A stretch of 61,216 bases of DNA from Candidatus Rifleibacteriota bacterium (GCA_029565415.1 JAKQOH010000068.1:1-61216); one strand, 5' to 3'. Counted from the first letter of the stretch, positions 7,536-16,896 are shown. Notes: generated by a model from the sequence alone, not told the origin. Numbers and translations are program-made.

Positions 7536-9896
7536 ATGAATCGCCGGGGTTTTGCGTACATCCTCGCCGTCCTGATTCTCGGTCTTCTCGCGTTCATGGG
7601 GCTGTTTCTGAAGCAGACGACGAGCACCGAGTACACCCACGCGGCGTATTCGGTGTATGCGACGATGGCCCAGCAGCTTGCCGAAGCCGCCGCCGACGAG
7701 GCGTTCGTGCAGATCGGCAAGCTGTTCCGGGATGGATCCGCCGACGGGAAGAAAGGGCCGCTGCTGCGGCAGCTTTCGACGTCAGATTACCGCGAAAAGG
7801 GCGGCACGACGGGATTGAACCCGACGCTTCTGGATGTGCCTCCCTCGTTCAAGAACTACGTGAACCAGACGAACGCCCTGATCTCGTTGCACATGACCCG
7901 GGCCGGGTTCGAGATCGAAAATGTTCAGCCGCGCATCACGGACTGCCGGCCGATCGACCACCGGCCGCTGACGAAGGCGGAGTGCATGTTCATCCCGAAG
8001 GACCGGGCCGATCAGCCGTTCGACACGACGATGTCGCGTGATTTTTACCTGAGCATCGGGTTCGACGTGACGGTCGCCGTGACGAGCGGCCTGAAAAAGA
8101 GCCGGTTTTTCTTCCAGATCACCCGCGATATGAAAGTGATCAATGTCGGGCCGATCGGCCGCAACTACACGATGTTCAGCTGCCTCGGCGTCGATCCGCG
8201 TGACCCGAGCGAGGTCGCGAACGATCTGTCGCGGGGTGACGGCCGGCTGGTGCTGTGGAACCACCCGTACCAGTCGCGCGTCTACATCCACGGCCCCGCC
8301 GTGATCGGCCTCGAGAACCCGGACACGAACCCGGCCTCGGCCGACAAGGGCGAACAGTATGGCGCCTTCATGCAGACCAGCCCCGATGGCAAACCGGGCT
8401 TCAATCTGGCCTTCCAGTATTCTGATACATATAATGGACTATCTTATCTCCCCTTCCCTGCCCGCTCCCTCTGGGAAGGACGGGATTACAGTTACTGGAA
8501 CAACCTGGACAACACGAAAAAAGACCTCGAAACGATGACCGAAAACGAAAAGAAGATGTTCGAGCACAACACCTACAAGAAAGGCTACCTCCCGCAGCGG
8601 GAGAAAACCTACTGGGCCGATCTGGGCAAGTTCCTCACGACGGGCATCAGCGAGCTGCAGAAAGAGTACGTGCGGGGAACGCGGAAGAAGCAGACGTTCT
8701 TCCCGGCCGGTCCGTTCTGCCGTTTCCCCTGGAAATACGTCCCCGCGCGCCGCAGAGCCGCCTATGCCCCGAACCAGGTGGAAGACACGTGGCCGAATCC
8801 CGACCCCGACCTGCGGATCGAGCACAGAAGTCTTCTCAACAGCACCGAGCTCGACGAGCAGACGAAGATCTACGGCGAAGTGCGCCACTTCATCATCCGC
8901 AATGCGGGCGGCATCCGCATTCTCGACACGACGAACAATTATCCCCGGCTCGAGATGCCGGAGTTCAGCCTCAACTACGGGAACTTCCGGGATGCCGAGG
9001 GCCTGTTCGACGCGATCTGGAGCGGGGTCAAAGATCTCGCGGTCGGCGCCTGGCGGAACATCTCGACCCCGGCGAAACTGCTGTGGCACGGCGGAAGCGC
9101 CCTGGTCGGCATCGTCATCAAGCCCCAGGATCCGAAGGCACCGGCGGCGATGAACGACACGGATCTGCGCAACTTCTACCCGACCAACTTCAAGTTTTTC
9201 TACAAGGCCGCGACGCACAAATGCAAGAATGTCGGCGAGATCCCGAAAGACAAGGACGGCATCTGGCTTCTCGAAGGTCTGTACTGGCTCGACACGTTCG
9301 AGACGACGGGCAATGTCGTCTACAAGGGAAAGGGCATGATCTTCGTCGGGGACAACTTCAAGCCGGCCGTGATCCGGGGCAACATCATCGCCTACCGGAA
9401 TCCCGACGGCACCCGGAGCGACAGCCACCTGACGATCGCCTATCACCCCTTCAACAGCAACGGCACCCAGCCGGATCTCAACCAATGCCAGCTCGTCATC
9501 GAGGGCAAGGGCAAGCTGATCGAGGCCTCGATCTACTCGCTGGCCGGCCTGCGGACCACCGGGGGTTCGATGACCGAACAGGATTTCCGCGACTGCGGCA
9601 TGGCCCCGGAGGACACGCCGGCGAAGTGGAACACCACGCTCAAACTGCCGACCCTTCGCGAAAAGGTCGTGGCCATCTACGGCAATTACGTGAACTTCTA
9701 CATGAAGAAGGCCCGTATCGACGGGGATCTCTGGATATTCCACGATATAAACAATCCAATGTATTTCAAGCACGACACGAGCACCAACAACTGGATGATC
9801 AAGCAGACGTATGACGAGGCGGACGAGATCGCGGCGCACGCCGTGGTCATGAGCCCCCGCATCCAGCACATGCACTTCTCCGGAGCGGCCCAGTGA
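7536..9896 (+). CDS. Large PilX/GspK-like pseudopilin, cluster 1
   Basis: 786 residues. The N-terminus MNRRGFAYILAVLILGLLAFMGLFLKQ is a short basic leader plus a long hydrophobic helix like that of minor pilins of the PilX/GspK type, which lack the usual Glu5. The large remainder is a soluble domain without a motif I recognise and is far longer than ordinary PilX (about 170-200 residues). The context is strong: the next two genes encode PilV/GspI-like and PilW/GspJ-like prepilins, overlapping by 4 and 14 bases. A similar trio is encoded at the far end of the window. The start at 7536 has AAAGGAG 7 bases upstream; an ATG at 7512 has none. It is probably a tip or accessory component of a type IV pilus or secretion pseudopilus; its partner machinery is not in the window. 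Confidence 0.7.
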   Translation: MNRRGFAYILAVLILGLLAFMGLFLKQTTSTEYTHAAYSVYATMAQQLAEAAADEAFVQIGKLFRDGSADGKKGPLLRQLSTSDYREKGGTTGLNPTLLDVPPSFKNYVNQTNALISLHMTRAGFEIENVQPRITDCRPIDHRPLTKAECMFIPKDRADQPFDTTMSRDFYLSIGFDVTVAVTSGLKKSRFFFQITRDMKVINVGPIGRNYTMFSCLGVDPRDPSEVANDLSRGDGRLVLWNHPYQSRVYIHGPAVIGLENPDTNPASADKGEQYGAFMQTSPDGKPGFNLAFQYSDTYNGLSYLPFPARSLWEGRDYSYWNNLDNTKKDLETMTENEKKMFEHNTYKKGYLPQREKTYWADLGKFLTTGISELQKEYVRGTRKKQTFFPAGPFCRFPWKYVPARRRAAYAPNQVEDTWPNPDPDLRIEHRSLLNSTELDEQTKIYGEVRHFIIRNAGGIRILDTTNNYPRLEMPEFSLNYGNFRDAEGLFDAIWSGVKDLAVGAWRNISTPAKLLWHGGSALVGIVIKPQDPKAPAAMNDTDLRNFYPTNFKFFYKAATHKCKNVGEIPKDKDGIWLLEGLYWLDTFETTGNVVYKGKGMIFVGDNFKPAVIRGNIIAYRNPDGTRSDSHLTIAYHPFNSNGTQPDLNQCQLVIEGKGKLIEASIYSLAGLRTTGGSMTEQDFRDCGMAPEDTPAKWNTTLKLPTLREKVVAIYGNYVNFYMKKARIDGDLWIFHDINNPMYFKHDTSTNNWMIKQTYDEADEIAAHAVVMSPRIQHMHFSGAAQ

Positions 9897-10372
9897 CCCG
9901 ACCCGACCCCACCCGTTTCCGCAGAGCCGGCGCGGCGTTTTCCACGCCGGAGCTGCTGATGACGATCCTGATCTTCTCGTTCGGCCTGCTGCCGCTGATC
10001 GTCCTGTTCCAGAGCAGCCACAAATCGACGGCCCAGGCGAAGAACCTGATGATCGCCCAGAGCCTCGGCCGCACCTTCATCGACGAGATCCGGAGTCTCG
10101 GCTTTGAGGGGGTCCGGCGCGAACTCGACGATCCGACGTTCGATCTCTTCCATGACTGGAAGCAGGTCCGGGGCAAGATGGTCGCGGGTGATGAGAATGC
10201 GATCGAGTGGCCGTCGTATTACGAGCGGTTCGAGACGAAGATCGAGGCAAGCCCCGATGACGAGTCGGATCCGACGAAATACCGCATCGAGATGGAAGTG
10301 CGCTGGCGCGAGCCCGACCGCACGTTCAGCCTCGGTTTCGGCACGGTGGTGGTGGATTATGCGACGAACTGA
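9893..10372 (+). CDS. PilV/GspI-like prepilin, cluster 1
   Basis: 159 residues. It contains a type III prepilin signal: a basic leader ending GAA, then FSTPELLMTILIFSFGLLPLIVL, where the mature protein would start with Phe and carry the conserved Glu at position 5. This is the substrate signature of the prepilin peptidase PilD/GspO. The C-terminal domain is small and beta-rich. It overlaps the preceding gene by 4 bases (ATGA) and the next by 14, so the three are translated together. Assignment to PilV/GspI rather than another minor pilin rests on size and gene order. Confidence 0.75.
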   Translation: MTRPDPTRFRRAGAAFSTPELLMTILIFSFGLLPLIVLFQSSHKSTAQAKNLMIAQSLGRTFIDEIRSLGFEGVRRELDDPTFDLFHDWKQVRGKMVAGDENAIEWPSYYERFETKIEASPDDESDPTKYRIEMEVRWREPDRTFSLGFGTVVVDYATN

Positions 10373-11147
10373 GCCGTCCCTGGTGCGCAACGGATTCACC
10401 CTCGTCGAGATGATGGTGACCGTCGTGATCATCACGTTTCTGATGGGGTATGCCTGGAAAATCTACTTCAGCGGCCGGGAAACGATGCGGTACAACGTTT
10501 CGATGAGCCAGATGCAGGCCGAGGCCCGGTGGTTCTTCGACCAGATCAGCCGGGATGTGGCCGCCTGTTACCGTTTCTACGCCGTCAATCCCGACGAAAA
10601 AAAGCTCGGCATGTATTGCTTTCAGTATACAAGAACCCCCCTCGACTACGTGTTCTACAGCGACAGCGCGGGGGGAGCGGCCATTCCCGTAGGCGATCAG
10701 CAGATCGACGTGCTGAAAGTCGAGTACACGTTCACGCCGGACGGCAAGGTGAAGCGCACCCAGACGCCCGGAAAGCTGAAGTTCCAGTCCGCCAATCCCA
10801 CCTTCACCCAGGGGCCGGCCGCCCAATATACCGGCACCGAGAACGAGGCACGCGAAAAGGTCCTGCTCGAGAACATCGCCGACTTCGTGTACCGGCCCTA
10901 CACGCAGGAGTTCAAGCCCAACCCCACGGCCGGCGAGAGCGCGGTGAAGGTGACGCCGGTCACCGGCACGAGCGCCTCTTCGACGGTGTTCATCGCCCTG
11001 CGCATCCACAGTAAGATCGACGAGAAGCATTCGGAACGGCGTGACGAGGAGCTGGATATCGTCGCCAAGCTGTACAGCCGGGTCAAACTGGCCGATGCGA
11101 TGTATCCGGGCATCTTTTGCAGCACCGACGCGGACGGCAGGTTCTGA
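10359..11147 (+). CDS. PilW/GspJ-like prepilin, cluster 1
   Basis: 262 residues. The leader MRRTEPSLVRNG ends in Gly and is followed by FTLVEMMVTVVIITFLMG, a canonical class III prepilin cleavage site with Glu5 and a long hydrophobic N-terminal helix. The remaining 230 residues are the globular domain (QMQAEARWFFDQISRDVAA resembles the conserved helix of PilW/GspJ). The start at 10359 is an ATG preceded by GGTGGTGG and overlaps the previous gene; GTG at 10383 is an alternative. Together with its neighbours it forms the minor-pilin set expected to prime pilus or pseudopilus assembly. Confidence 0.8.
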   Translation: MRRTEPSLVRNGFTLVEMMVTVVIITFLMGYAWKIYFSGRETMRYNVSMSQMQAEARWFFDQISRDVAACYRFYAVNPDEKKLGMYCFQYTRTPLDYVFYSDSAGGAAIPVGDQQIDVLKVEYTFTPDGKVKRTQTPGKLKFQSANPTFTQGPAAQYTGTENEAREKVLLENIADFVYRPYTQEFKPNPTAGESAVKVTPVTGTSASSTVFIALRIHSKIDEKHSERRDEELDIVAKLYSRVKLADAMYPGIFCSTDADGRF

Positions 11148-11150
11148 ACC

Positions 11151-11927
11151 ATGGAACCGAAACGCTGGCCTGTCATCATCATCACCATCGTGCTCCTTGG
11201 GCTGATCTACAACTTCCTCAGCACGATCTTCCGGTCGAACATCAAGCGGTTCTCGCACGACCGGATCTACGTCGACTACTCGACCTACAAGAAGTCCTCC
11301 CGGGGAAGCACCGAGCCGCAGTATCGTTCCTCCTCCGTCATCTCGCACCAGGTCTCGCTTGCCGACCGGTCGATCGATGTCGGGCGCGTCGAGGCGGCGA
11401 TGGATGCCTTCTCCGCGAATCTCGCCCTGTCGCTCTCGAAGCAGGAGCTTCCCTCCGGCAACCAGCCTCTCCGGGATGCCGCCTACGAGGAAGCCAAGAA
11501 ACTCGCCGCGATCGAGTATCCGGACATTGCGACGGCCAAGGCGCTGTATACCGCCGGCAAGTATGACCAGGCGCTTTCCAAATTCAACGAGATCCTCTCG
11601 GATCTCCCGGAAAAGGATCTCCAGCACCGCATGCAACTGTATGACTGCATGGCCGAGTGCTACTTCCGCCTCAAGAACCAGAGCGGCTATGTGCAGTACA
11701 AGGTCAAGTTCGTCCAGGCCCAGAAAGAGCTTCGGGACATGATCCGGCGGGTGTTCCCGAACTCGGCGCCTCCCGAAGCCCCGCTCTGGATCTCCTCGGA
11801 GGAAGCACTCACCCATCTTCTCCGCGTCAAGACGCTTGCGACGCAGCATCTGCAGGACGAGAACCGCGACATGCTGATCCGGCGCGCCGAATACGATCTC
11901 GATGTCGCCCGCCAGTTGAGCAGTTGA
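11151..11927 (+). CDS. Membrane-anchored TPR-like protein of the pseudopilin operon
   Basis: 258 residues, starting 3 bases after the PilW-like gene, so almost certainly in the same transcript. One N-terminal membrane segment (WPVIIITIVLLGLIYNFL) is followed by a soluble domain. Residues about 115-200 contain helix pairs like degenerate tetratricopeptide repeats (AKALYTAGKYDQALSKFNEIL, YDCMAECYFRLKN). No enzyme motif is visible. A role as assembly platform or pilotin-like partner of the upstream pseudopilins is inferred from position only. It converges with the kinase gene 4 bases downstream, with no terminator that I can see between them. Confidence 0.65.
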   Translation: MEPKRWPVIIITIVLLGLIYNFLSTIFRSNIKRFSHDRIYVDYSTYKKSSRGSTEPQYRSSSVISHQVSLADRSIDVGRVEAAMDAFSANLALSLSKQELPSGNQPLRDAAYEEAKKLAAIEYPDIATAKALYTAGKYDQALSKFNEILSDLPEKDLQHRMQLYDCMAECYFRLKNQSGYVQYKVKFVQAQKELRDMIRRVFPNSAPPEAPLWISSEEALTHLLRVKTLATQHLQDENRDMLIRRAEYDLDVARQLSS

Positions 11928-11931
11928 CGGA

Positions 11932-14100
11932 TCAGCTTTTCCCGAGCACTTCCCGCAGCCGGCTCAGCAGCGCATTGGGCGTGAACGGTTTCTGGATCAC
12001 CTTGAGAGGCCCCTGGGCAATCCCCTCATGGCTCAGGATTTCGCTGGAGTAGCCCGACATGAACAGCCCCTTCAGTCCCGGGCGCCCCACGATGAGCCGC
12101 CGGTATAACTCGGGCCCGTTGATGCCGGTCATGATGACATCGCTCAGGAGCAGGTGGATGTCGGCGGGTGTTGTTTCGACGATCCGGAGCGCCTCTTCCC
12201 CGCTCGAAGCCGACAGCACCACGTATCCGCTTCGTTGGAGGATCTCACAAACCATCGTTCGAACGATTTCCTGATCCTCGACGACGAGAATCGTCTCCCC
12301 TCCCCCCTCCGAAAGCGTCATGGACGAGCTCGGAAGGGGCTCCGGGCATCGGCAGGTCAGAGGAAACGCGATCCGGAAGGTTGTCCCCTTCCCGGGCCGG
12401 GTGTCGACGTGGATCGAGCCCCGATGCTGTTTGACGATGCCGTACACCGTCGCCAGGCCGAGGCCTGTGCCCTTGCCGGGCCCCTTGGTCGTGAAAAAGG
12501 GGTCGAAGATTTTCTGCCGGGTCTCTTCATCCATCCCGCTGCCCGTGTCGGTGACCGTGAGCACGGCGCAGGGCTCCGCCGGGGGTGCCCCCTCGGCCAT
12601 CGGCATGAGGTCATCGAGGCCGCCCCGGGCCGTGCGGATGATCAGTTGGCCACCACGCGGCATGGCATCCTGGGCATTCACGGCGAGATTGATCAGGATC
12701 TGCTGGATCTGTCCGGCATCGCCGAGGATGATGCCGGACTCGGGAGAAAGCTGCAGCGAAACATCGAGATTTTCCCGGAGCATGCGACGCAGCATGGGCT
12801 CGATGTTCCGGATGACCGCGTTGAGATCGACCGGCACGAACTCGACCGCCTGCCGCCTGGCAAAAATCAGCAGCTGCTGAACGAGTTTGCTGGAGCGTCT
12901 TGCCGCATCGGCAATCAGATCGACTTCCTGGATAAGAGCCGGAACACCGCGTGAAAGACGTTCGCGCAGGAGTTCGGCATACCCGAGAATCGGGGTGAGC
13001 ATGTTGTTCAGATCATGGGCGACCCCGCCGGCAAGCTGGCCGAGCGCCTCGAGTTTTCTCGACTGGTTCAGCTGTGTTTCAAGACGCCGCTTGCTCTCCT
13101 CGGCTTCCTTCAGCGGCGTGATATCCGTCTCGATGCCGACCCAGACGTCGACTCCGCCAGGGAGCTGGCGGGTGTTGCTGATGATGCGGCGCCAGCGGTA
13201 GGAGCCTTCGTCTCCCCTGGCACGGAACTCGATGTCGAACACCCCCCGCGTTTCGATCGCTTTCCGCTCCCGGGCTTGGAACTCCTCCCAATCGTCCGGA
13301 TGGATGGTGCTATAGATGAAATTGGGGTCCCTCAACGCCTCCTCGACGGTGCAGCCGTGGAGCCGTTTCACTCCTTCGCTCACATAGAGGATCCGCACCG
13401 CCCCCGCGGGAGTCACTTCAGCTTCGTAAAGCATACCGGATGGAATATTATTGCCGATCATCCTCAGCCGTTCTTCCTTCTCGCGAAGCGCCTGATCGGC
13501 AAGCTCGTGTTCCGCGATGATGCGGGTCAGGATGATGTTCTGAAACGCCACGAGGGAAAGCTGATTCGCGAAGGTATACAACATCCGGCCGATCTGTTCG
13601 AGTTTCTCCCGGGACATGACCGGCACTTCCCGGAAGGCCCGGACGATCTCCTCCTCGTCGAGGCCGATCTGGCGGGCATACTGCCGCATCCCCTCCTCGG
13701 TCTGGGCTTCGTTTCGCACCTGACCGATCAGCCAGGTCGCCAGGTGGAGGCCGCCGACCGAGATCCTGGCGCCGGCATCCCACAGGCCCCCGCTCAGACA
13801 GGGACGAATGACGGGACCGGAGGCCCTGTCATCGCGTCCGATCGAGGCATCGGAGGCATAACAGCTTCGACCGCCCAGCTCGGTTTTCCGGATGAGATCG
13901 CTGCAGAGGCGGCAGAACCGGCTCGGCTTGGTGATGGGCGTTCCGTCCGGGCGTGTGATGAGTGAGGCGACCCCGGTCGCTTCGGCGAAGAGATCCTGGA
14001 TGTTCTGGATGTCATCGAGCCGGAACAACTGCTCGAACGTGATTTCATCCGTATTCACGCCATACCGGCGAAGGTAATCGTCGATCCCGTGGATATCCAC
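11932..14100 (-). CDS. Hybrid histidine kinase: PocR sensor, PAS, HisKA, HATPase, receiver
   Basis: About 722 residues from GTG 14100 (GAGAGG 7 bases upstream); a longer reading from TTG 14214 adds 38 residues without domain similarity. The N-terminal 200 residues match the PocR sensory domain (LDDIQNIQDLFAEATGVAS, then conserved Cys in FCRLCSDL and SCYASDA, and LATWLIGQV). PocR domains are known or proposed to bind small hydrocarbon derivatives. Next come a PAS domain with PAC motif (about 235-340), a dimerisation domain with phospho-His (GGVAHDLNNM, about residue 361), an ATPase domain ([24 protein letters not shown]) and a C-terminal receiver with phospho-Asp in LLLSDVIM (about 652). No membrane segment is seen, so it is probably cytoplasmic. 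The output partner is not obvious nearby. Confidence 0.88.
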   Translation of the reverse strand: MDIHGIDDYLRRYGVNTDEITFEQLFRLDDIQNIQDLFAEATGVASLITRPDGTPITKPSRFCRLCSDLIRKTELGGRSCYASDASIGRDDRASGPVIRPCLSGGLWDAGARISVGGLHLATWLIGQVRNEAQTEEGMRQYARQIGLDEEEIVRAFREVPVMSREKLEQIGRMLYTFANQLSLVAFQNIILTRIIAEHELADQALREKEERLRMIGNNIPSGMLYEAEVTPAGAVRILYVSEGVKRLHGCTVEEALRDPNFIYSTIHPDDWEEFQARERKAIETRGVFDIEFRARGDEGSYRWRRIISNTRQLPGGVDVWVGIETDITPLKEAEESKRRLETQLNQSRKLEALGQLAGGVAHDLNNMLTPILGYAELLRERLSRGVPALIQEVDLIADAARRSSKLVQQLLIFARRQAVEFVPVDLNAVIRNIEPMLRRMLRENLDVSLQLSPESGIILGDAGQIQQILINLAVNAQDAMPRGGQLIIRTARGGLDDLMPMAEGAPPAEPCAVLTVTDTGSGMDEETRQKIFDPFFTTKGPGKGTGLGLATVYGIVKQHRGSIHVDTRPGKGTTFRIAFPLTCRCPEPLPSSSMTLSEGGGETILVVEDQEIVRTMVCEILQRSGYVVLSASSGEEALRIVETTPADIHLLLSDVIMTGINGPELYRRLIVGRPGLKGLFMSGYSSEILSHEGIAQGPLKVIQKPFTPNALLSRLREVLGKS

Positions 14101-14255
14101 CGCGCAGCCTCTCAATACGCGGCCGCACACCTTGTCCGGGAGAGGAACTCCCGTCGGCAGCGGCACGCCGTCTTTTTCTTTCTTCAGGGTATCGTGCACC
14201 CGCCCAAAATGCAACAGCCACGCGAAGCCGGATCACAATTTATATCAACCATAAT

Positions 14256-14285
14256 AAAACCCCGGGGCAGAAGCCCCGGGGTTTT
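14256..14285. terminator. Intrinsic terminator after pnp
   Basis: A perfect 9-bp stem CCCCGGGGC/GCCCCGGGG with AGAA loop, flanked by A4 and T4. On the minus strand it starts 15 bases after the pnp stop and continues into TTTTATTATT, so it ends the rpsO-pnp transcript. Confidence 0.9.
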
Positions 14286-14299
14286 GATCAGACGGGCAG

Positions 14300-16507
14300 T
14301 TACCGGTCGCGGCGGGGGCCGCGGTCACCGCGGTCTCCACGATCGCCGCGGTCGGGCCGGTCGCCGCGGGGTTCGCGGGACGGCTCGGGGGGCCGGACGC
14401 CGCCGGCGGGCTCGGGCAACAGGGCTTTGCGGGACAGGTTCACGCGGCCCTGGGAGTCGACTTCGATCACCTTGACCGTGACCTCGTCTCCGATGTTCAC
14501 GACATCCTCGACCTGGTTCACGCGGTTGTGGTCGAGCTGGCTGATGTGGACCATGCCCTCGACGCCGGGGAGGATCTCGACGAAGGCGCCGAACTTCATG
14601 ATGCGCTTCACCTTGCCGGTGTAGGACTTGCCCACTTCGGCATCCTCGGTGATCTGGCGGACCATGTGGAGAGCCTTTTCGATCGCGGCCTGGTCGGGGC
14701 TGACGATCGTGACATGGCCGTCATCACCAGTGTCGATCTGGACCTTGCACTCTTCCTGGATCTTGCGGATGGTCTTGCCGCCGGGCCCGATGAGGTTGCG
14801 GATCTTGTCGGGATCGATGTCGATCGACTCGATGCGCGGAGCGTAGACCGAGAGGGCGGCGCGGGGCTTCGAGATCGCCTGGTTCATCTTCTCGAGGATG
14901 TGCATGCGGCCGAGCTTCGCCTGGGCGAGCGCGGTCTTCATGATCTCGAGGGTGACGCCGTTGATCTTGATGTCCATCTGCAGGGCGGTGACGCCCGTCG
15001 TGGTGCCGGCGACCTTGAAGTCCATATCGCCGAAGTGGTCTTCGTCACCGAGGATGTCCGACAACACCTTGAAGTTGTCGCTTTCCTTGATGAGACCCAT
15101 GGCGATACCGGCGACGGGGGCCTTGATCGGCACGCCCGCATCCATCATCGAGAGGGAGCCCGAGCAGACCGAAGCCATGGAGGAGCTTCCGTTGCTGGAG
15201 AGGATCTCGCTGACGACGCGAACCGTGTAGGGGAACTGGTCCTTGGGCGGCATGACGCGGGCGAGGGCGCGCTCGGCGAGAGCGCCGTGACCGATCTCAC
15301 GCCGGCCGGGGCCGCGCATCGGCTTGCATTCGCCGGTCGAGAACGGCGGGAAGTTGTAGTGCAGCAGGAACTGCTTCTTGTACTCCTCGTCGATCCCGTC
15401 GATGATCTGCGAATCCGAGGCGGCGCCGAGCGTGACGACGCCGAGGGACTGGGTCTGGCCGCGGGTGAACAGGGCCGAACCGTGGGTGCGGGGCAGGAAG
15501 CCGACGGCGCAGGTGATGGGCCGGATGTCGGTGAGGGTGCGCCCGTCGATGCGGCGGCCGTCTTCGAGAATCATGCGGCGCATCTCGCGCTGGATCATGT
15601 CTTCCCGGATCTGACCGGCGCGCTTGGCCTTTTCGGAAGCGGCGTCGCCGTATTTCTGCTGAAGCGCGGCGTCGAGTTTGTCCCCGATGACCCCGAACTT
15701 GTTCTTCTGGGCGGTCTTCTCGGCCGTGTTCAGCGCGTCGCGGACGTCGGCGAAGATCGTCTCGTGGACGAGCCGCTCGAGCTCCTCATCGCGCGCCGGG
15801 GCCTCGACGACCATCTTGGGGCGGCCGATGCGGCTCTGCAGCTCGCGCATCGAGGCGACGAGCTTCTTGATGTTGTCGTGGGCGAAGCCGAGGGCCTCGA
15901 CCAGCTCTTCTTCGGACATCTCGGCCGAGCCGGACTCGACCATCGTGATGGCCTGCTCGGTGCCGGCGACGACCATCTCGAGGGTGCTGGTCTCGAGCTG
16001 AACAGGCGACGGATTGAGAACGAGCTTGCCGTCGACCTTCCCGACGCGGACGGCGCCGATCGGGTTGTCGAACGGAATCGAGGAGATCAGCAGGGCGCAG
16101 CTCGCCGCGTTCATCGCCAGGATATCGACCTGGTTGACCAGATCGTAGGAGAGGACGATGCCGACGATCTGAACGTCGTTGAAGAAGTGGTCGGGGAAGA
16201 GCGGCCGCAGCGGGCGGTCGATCAGACGGCTGGTGAGGATCTCCTTGCCGGTCGGCCGACCTTCGCGCTTGAAGAACCCGCCGGGAATGCGGCCGGCCGC
16301 GTAGGTTTTCTCGAAGTAGTCGACCGTCAGCGGGAAGAAGTCGCATCCCTCGCGAACGTTCTTGCTGGCAACGGCTGTGCCGATGACCACGGAGTCACCA
16401 GAGCGGACGACGACGGCGCCGTCAGCCTGGTTCGCCATCAGCCCGGTTTCGAAGGTGATGGTCTGATTGGGCAGGGAGCAGGCGGTTATCTGTACCTGAT
16501 TTTCCAT
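14300..16507 (-). CDS. pnp: Polyribonucleotide nucleotidyltransferase (PNPase)
   Basis: 735 residues. It is a phosphorolytic 3'-5' exoribonuclease and degradosome component. Two RNase PH cores are visible. The second contains the catalytic signatures RGPGRREIGHGALAERAL and SDILGDEDHFGDMDF. They are followed by a KH domain (IRNLIGPGGKTIRKIQEE, about 555-615) and an S1 domain (YTGKVKRIMKFGAFVEI, about 620-690). The last 30 residues form an RGD/DRGDRG-rich tail, a likely disordered RNA-binding extension. The ATG at 16507 has GAGGGAG 6 bases upstream. It lies 12 bases downstream of rpsO in the classical rpsO-pnp order. Confidence 0.98.
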   Translation of the reverse strand: MENQVQITACSLPNQTITFETGLMANQADGAVVVRSGDSVVIGTAVASKNVREGCDFFPLTVDYFEKTYAAGRIPGGFFKREGRPTGKEILTSRLIDRPLRPLFPDHFFNDVQIVGIVLSYDLVNQVDILAMNAASCALLISSIPFDNPIGAVRVGKVDGKLVLNPSPVQLETSTLEMVVAGTEQAITMVESGSAEMSEEELVEALGFAHDNIKKLVASMRELQSRIGRPKMVVEAPARDEELERLVHETIFADVRDALNTAEKTAQKNKFGVIGDKLDAALQQKYGDAASEKAKRAGQIREDMIQREMRRMILEDGRRIDGRTLTDIRPITCAVGFLPRTHGSALFTRGQTQSLGVVTLGAASDSQIIDGIDEEYKKQFLLHYNFPPFSTGECKPMRGPGRREIGHGALAERALARVMPPKDQFPYTVRVVSEILSSNGSSSMASVCSGSLSMMDAGVPIKAPVAGIAMGLIKESDNFKVLSDILGDEDHFGDMDFKVAGTTTGVTALQMDIKINGVTLEIMKTALAQAKLGRMHILEKMNQAISKPRAALSVYAPRIESIDIDPDKIRNLIGPGGKTIRKIQEECKVQIDTGDDGHVTIVSPDQAAIEKALHMVRQITEDAEVGKSYTGKVKRIMKFGAFVEILPGVEGMVHISQLDHNRVNQVEDVVNIGDEVTVKVIEVDSQGRVNLSRKALLPEPAGGVRPPEPSREPRGDRPDRGDRGDRGDRGPRRDR

Positions 16508-16519
16508 GAATGCTCCCTC

Positions 16520-16789
16520 TTACCGGCGGATGCCGAGGCGCTTGATCAGGGACTGGTAGCGCTCGAAATCCTTCTCGCGGAGGTAGCTGAGGTGGCGCTT
16601 GCGGGCACCGATCATCTTGAGCAGGCCGCGGCGGGAATGGTGATCCTTCGGATTCTTCTCGAAGTGGGACGCGAGGTTGTTGATGCGGGTGGTGAGGATC
16701 GCCACCTGGACCTCGGGCGAGCCGGTGTCCTTCTCGGTCTGCTGATAATCCTGAATAACCTTGGTCTTGGAGTCTTTGGTGATGGACAT
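16520..16789 (-). CDS. rpsO: 30S ribosomal protein S15
   Basis: 89 residues, the exact family length. S15 binds the central domain of 16S rRNA early in 30S assembly. Conserved parts are [34 protein letters not shown] and [12 protein letters not shown]. The start at 16789 is fixed by AAAGGAG 8 bases upstream; the longer open frame is not similar to S15. A short leader with a hairpin precedes it, as often where S15 represses its own synthesis. It is co-transcribed with pnp. Confidence 0.98.
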   Translation of the reverse strand: MSITKDSKTKVIQDYQQTEKDTGSPEVQVAILTTRINNLASHFEKNPKDHHSRRGLLKMIGARKRHLSYLREKDFERYQSLIKRLGIRR

Positions 16790-16832
16790 GGGATGTCGCT
16801 CCTTTATCATCTCGTCAACCCAAGTATCGACG

Positions 16833-16850
16833 CCAGGGTACGACCCTAGG
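16833..16850 (-). promoter_or_regulatory. Hairpin in the rpsO leader
   Basis: On the minus strand CCTAGGGT-CGT-ACCCTGG forms a 7-bp hairpin with one bulge, between the rpsO promoter (16865) and ribosome site. It may take part in S15 autoregulation, but no known S15 motif can be assigned from sequence alone. Confidence 0.35.
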
Positions 16851-16864
16851 AAGACGGTCTTGGG

Positions 16865-16873
16865 ATTATACCA
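16865..16873 (-). promoter_or_regulatory. Extended -10 promoter for rpsO-pnp
   Basis: Minus-strand TGGTATAAT is a perfect -10 hexamer with a TGn extension. No good -35 is placed 17 bases upstream. The predicted transcript leader is about 70 bases. Confidence 0.5.
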
Positions 16874-16896
16874 CAGTTCAGAGAAAAATGCAGTTA

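Noticed and set aside
14528..16849. Open frame of 773 codons on the plus strand opposite pnp-rpsO
   Set aside because: A mirror of pnp; the translation is Asp/Val/Glu/His-rich with no signature. The same applies to the long antisense frames at 16878-19505 and 24644-27238.
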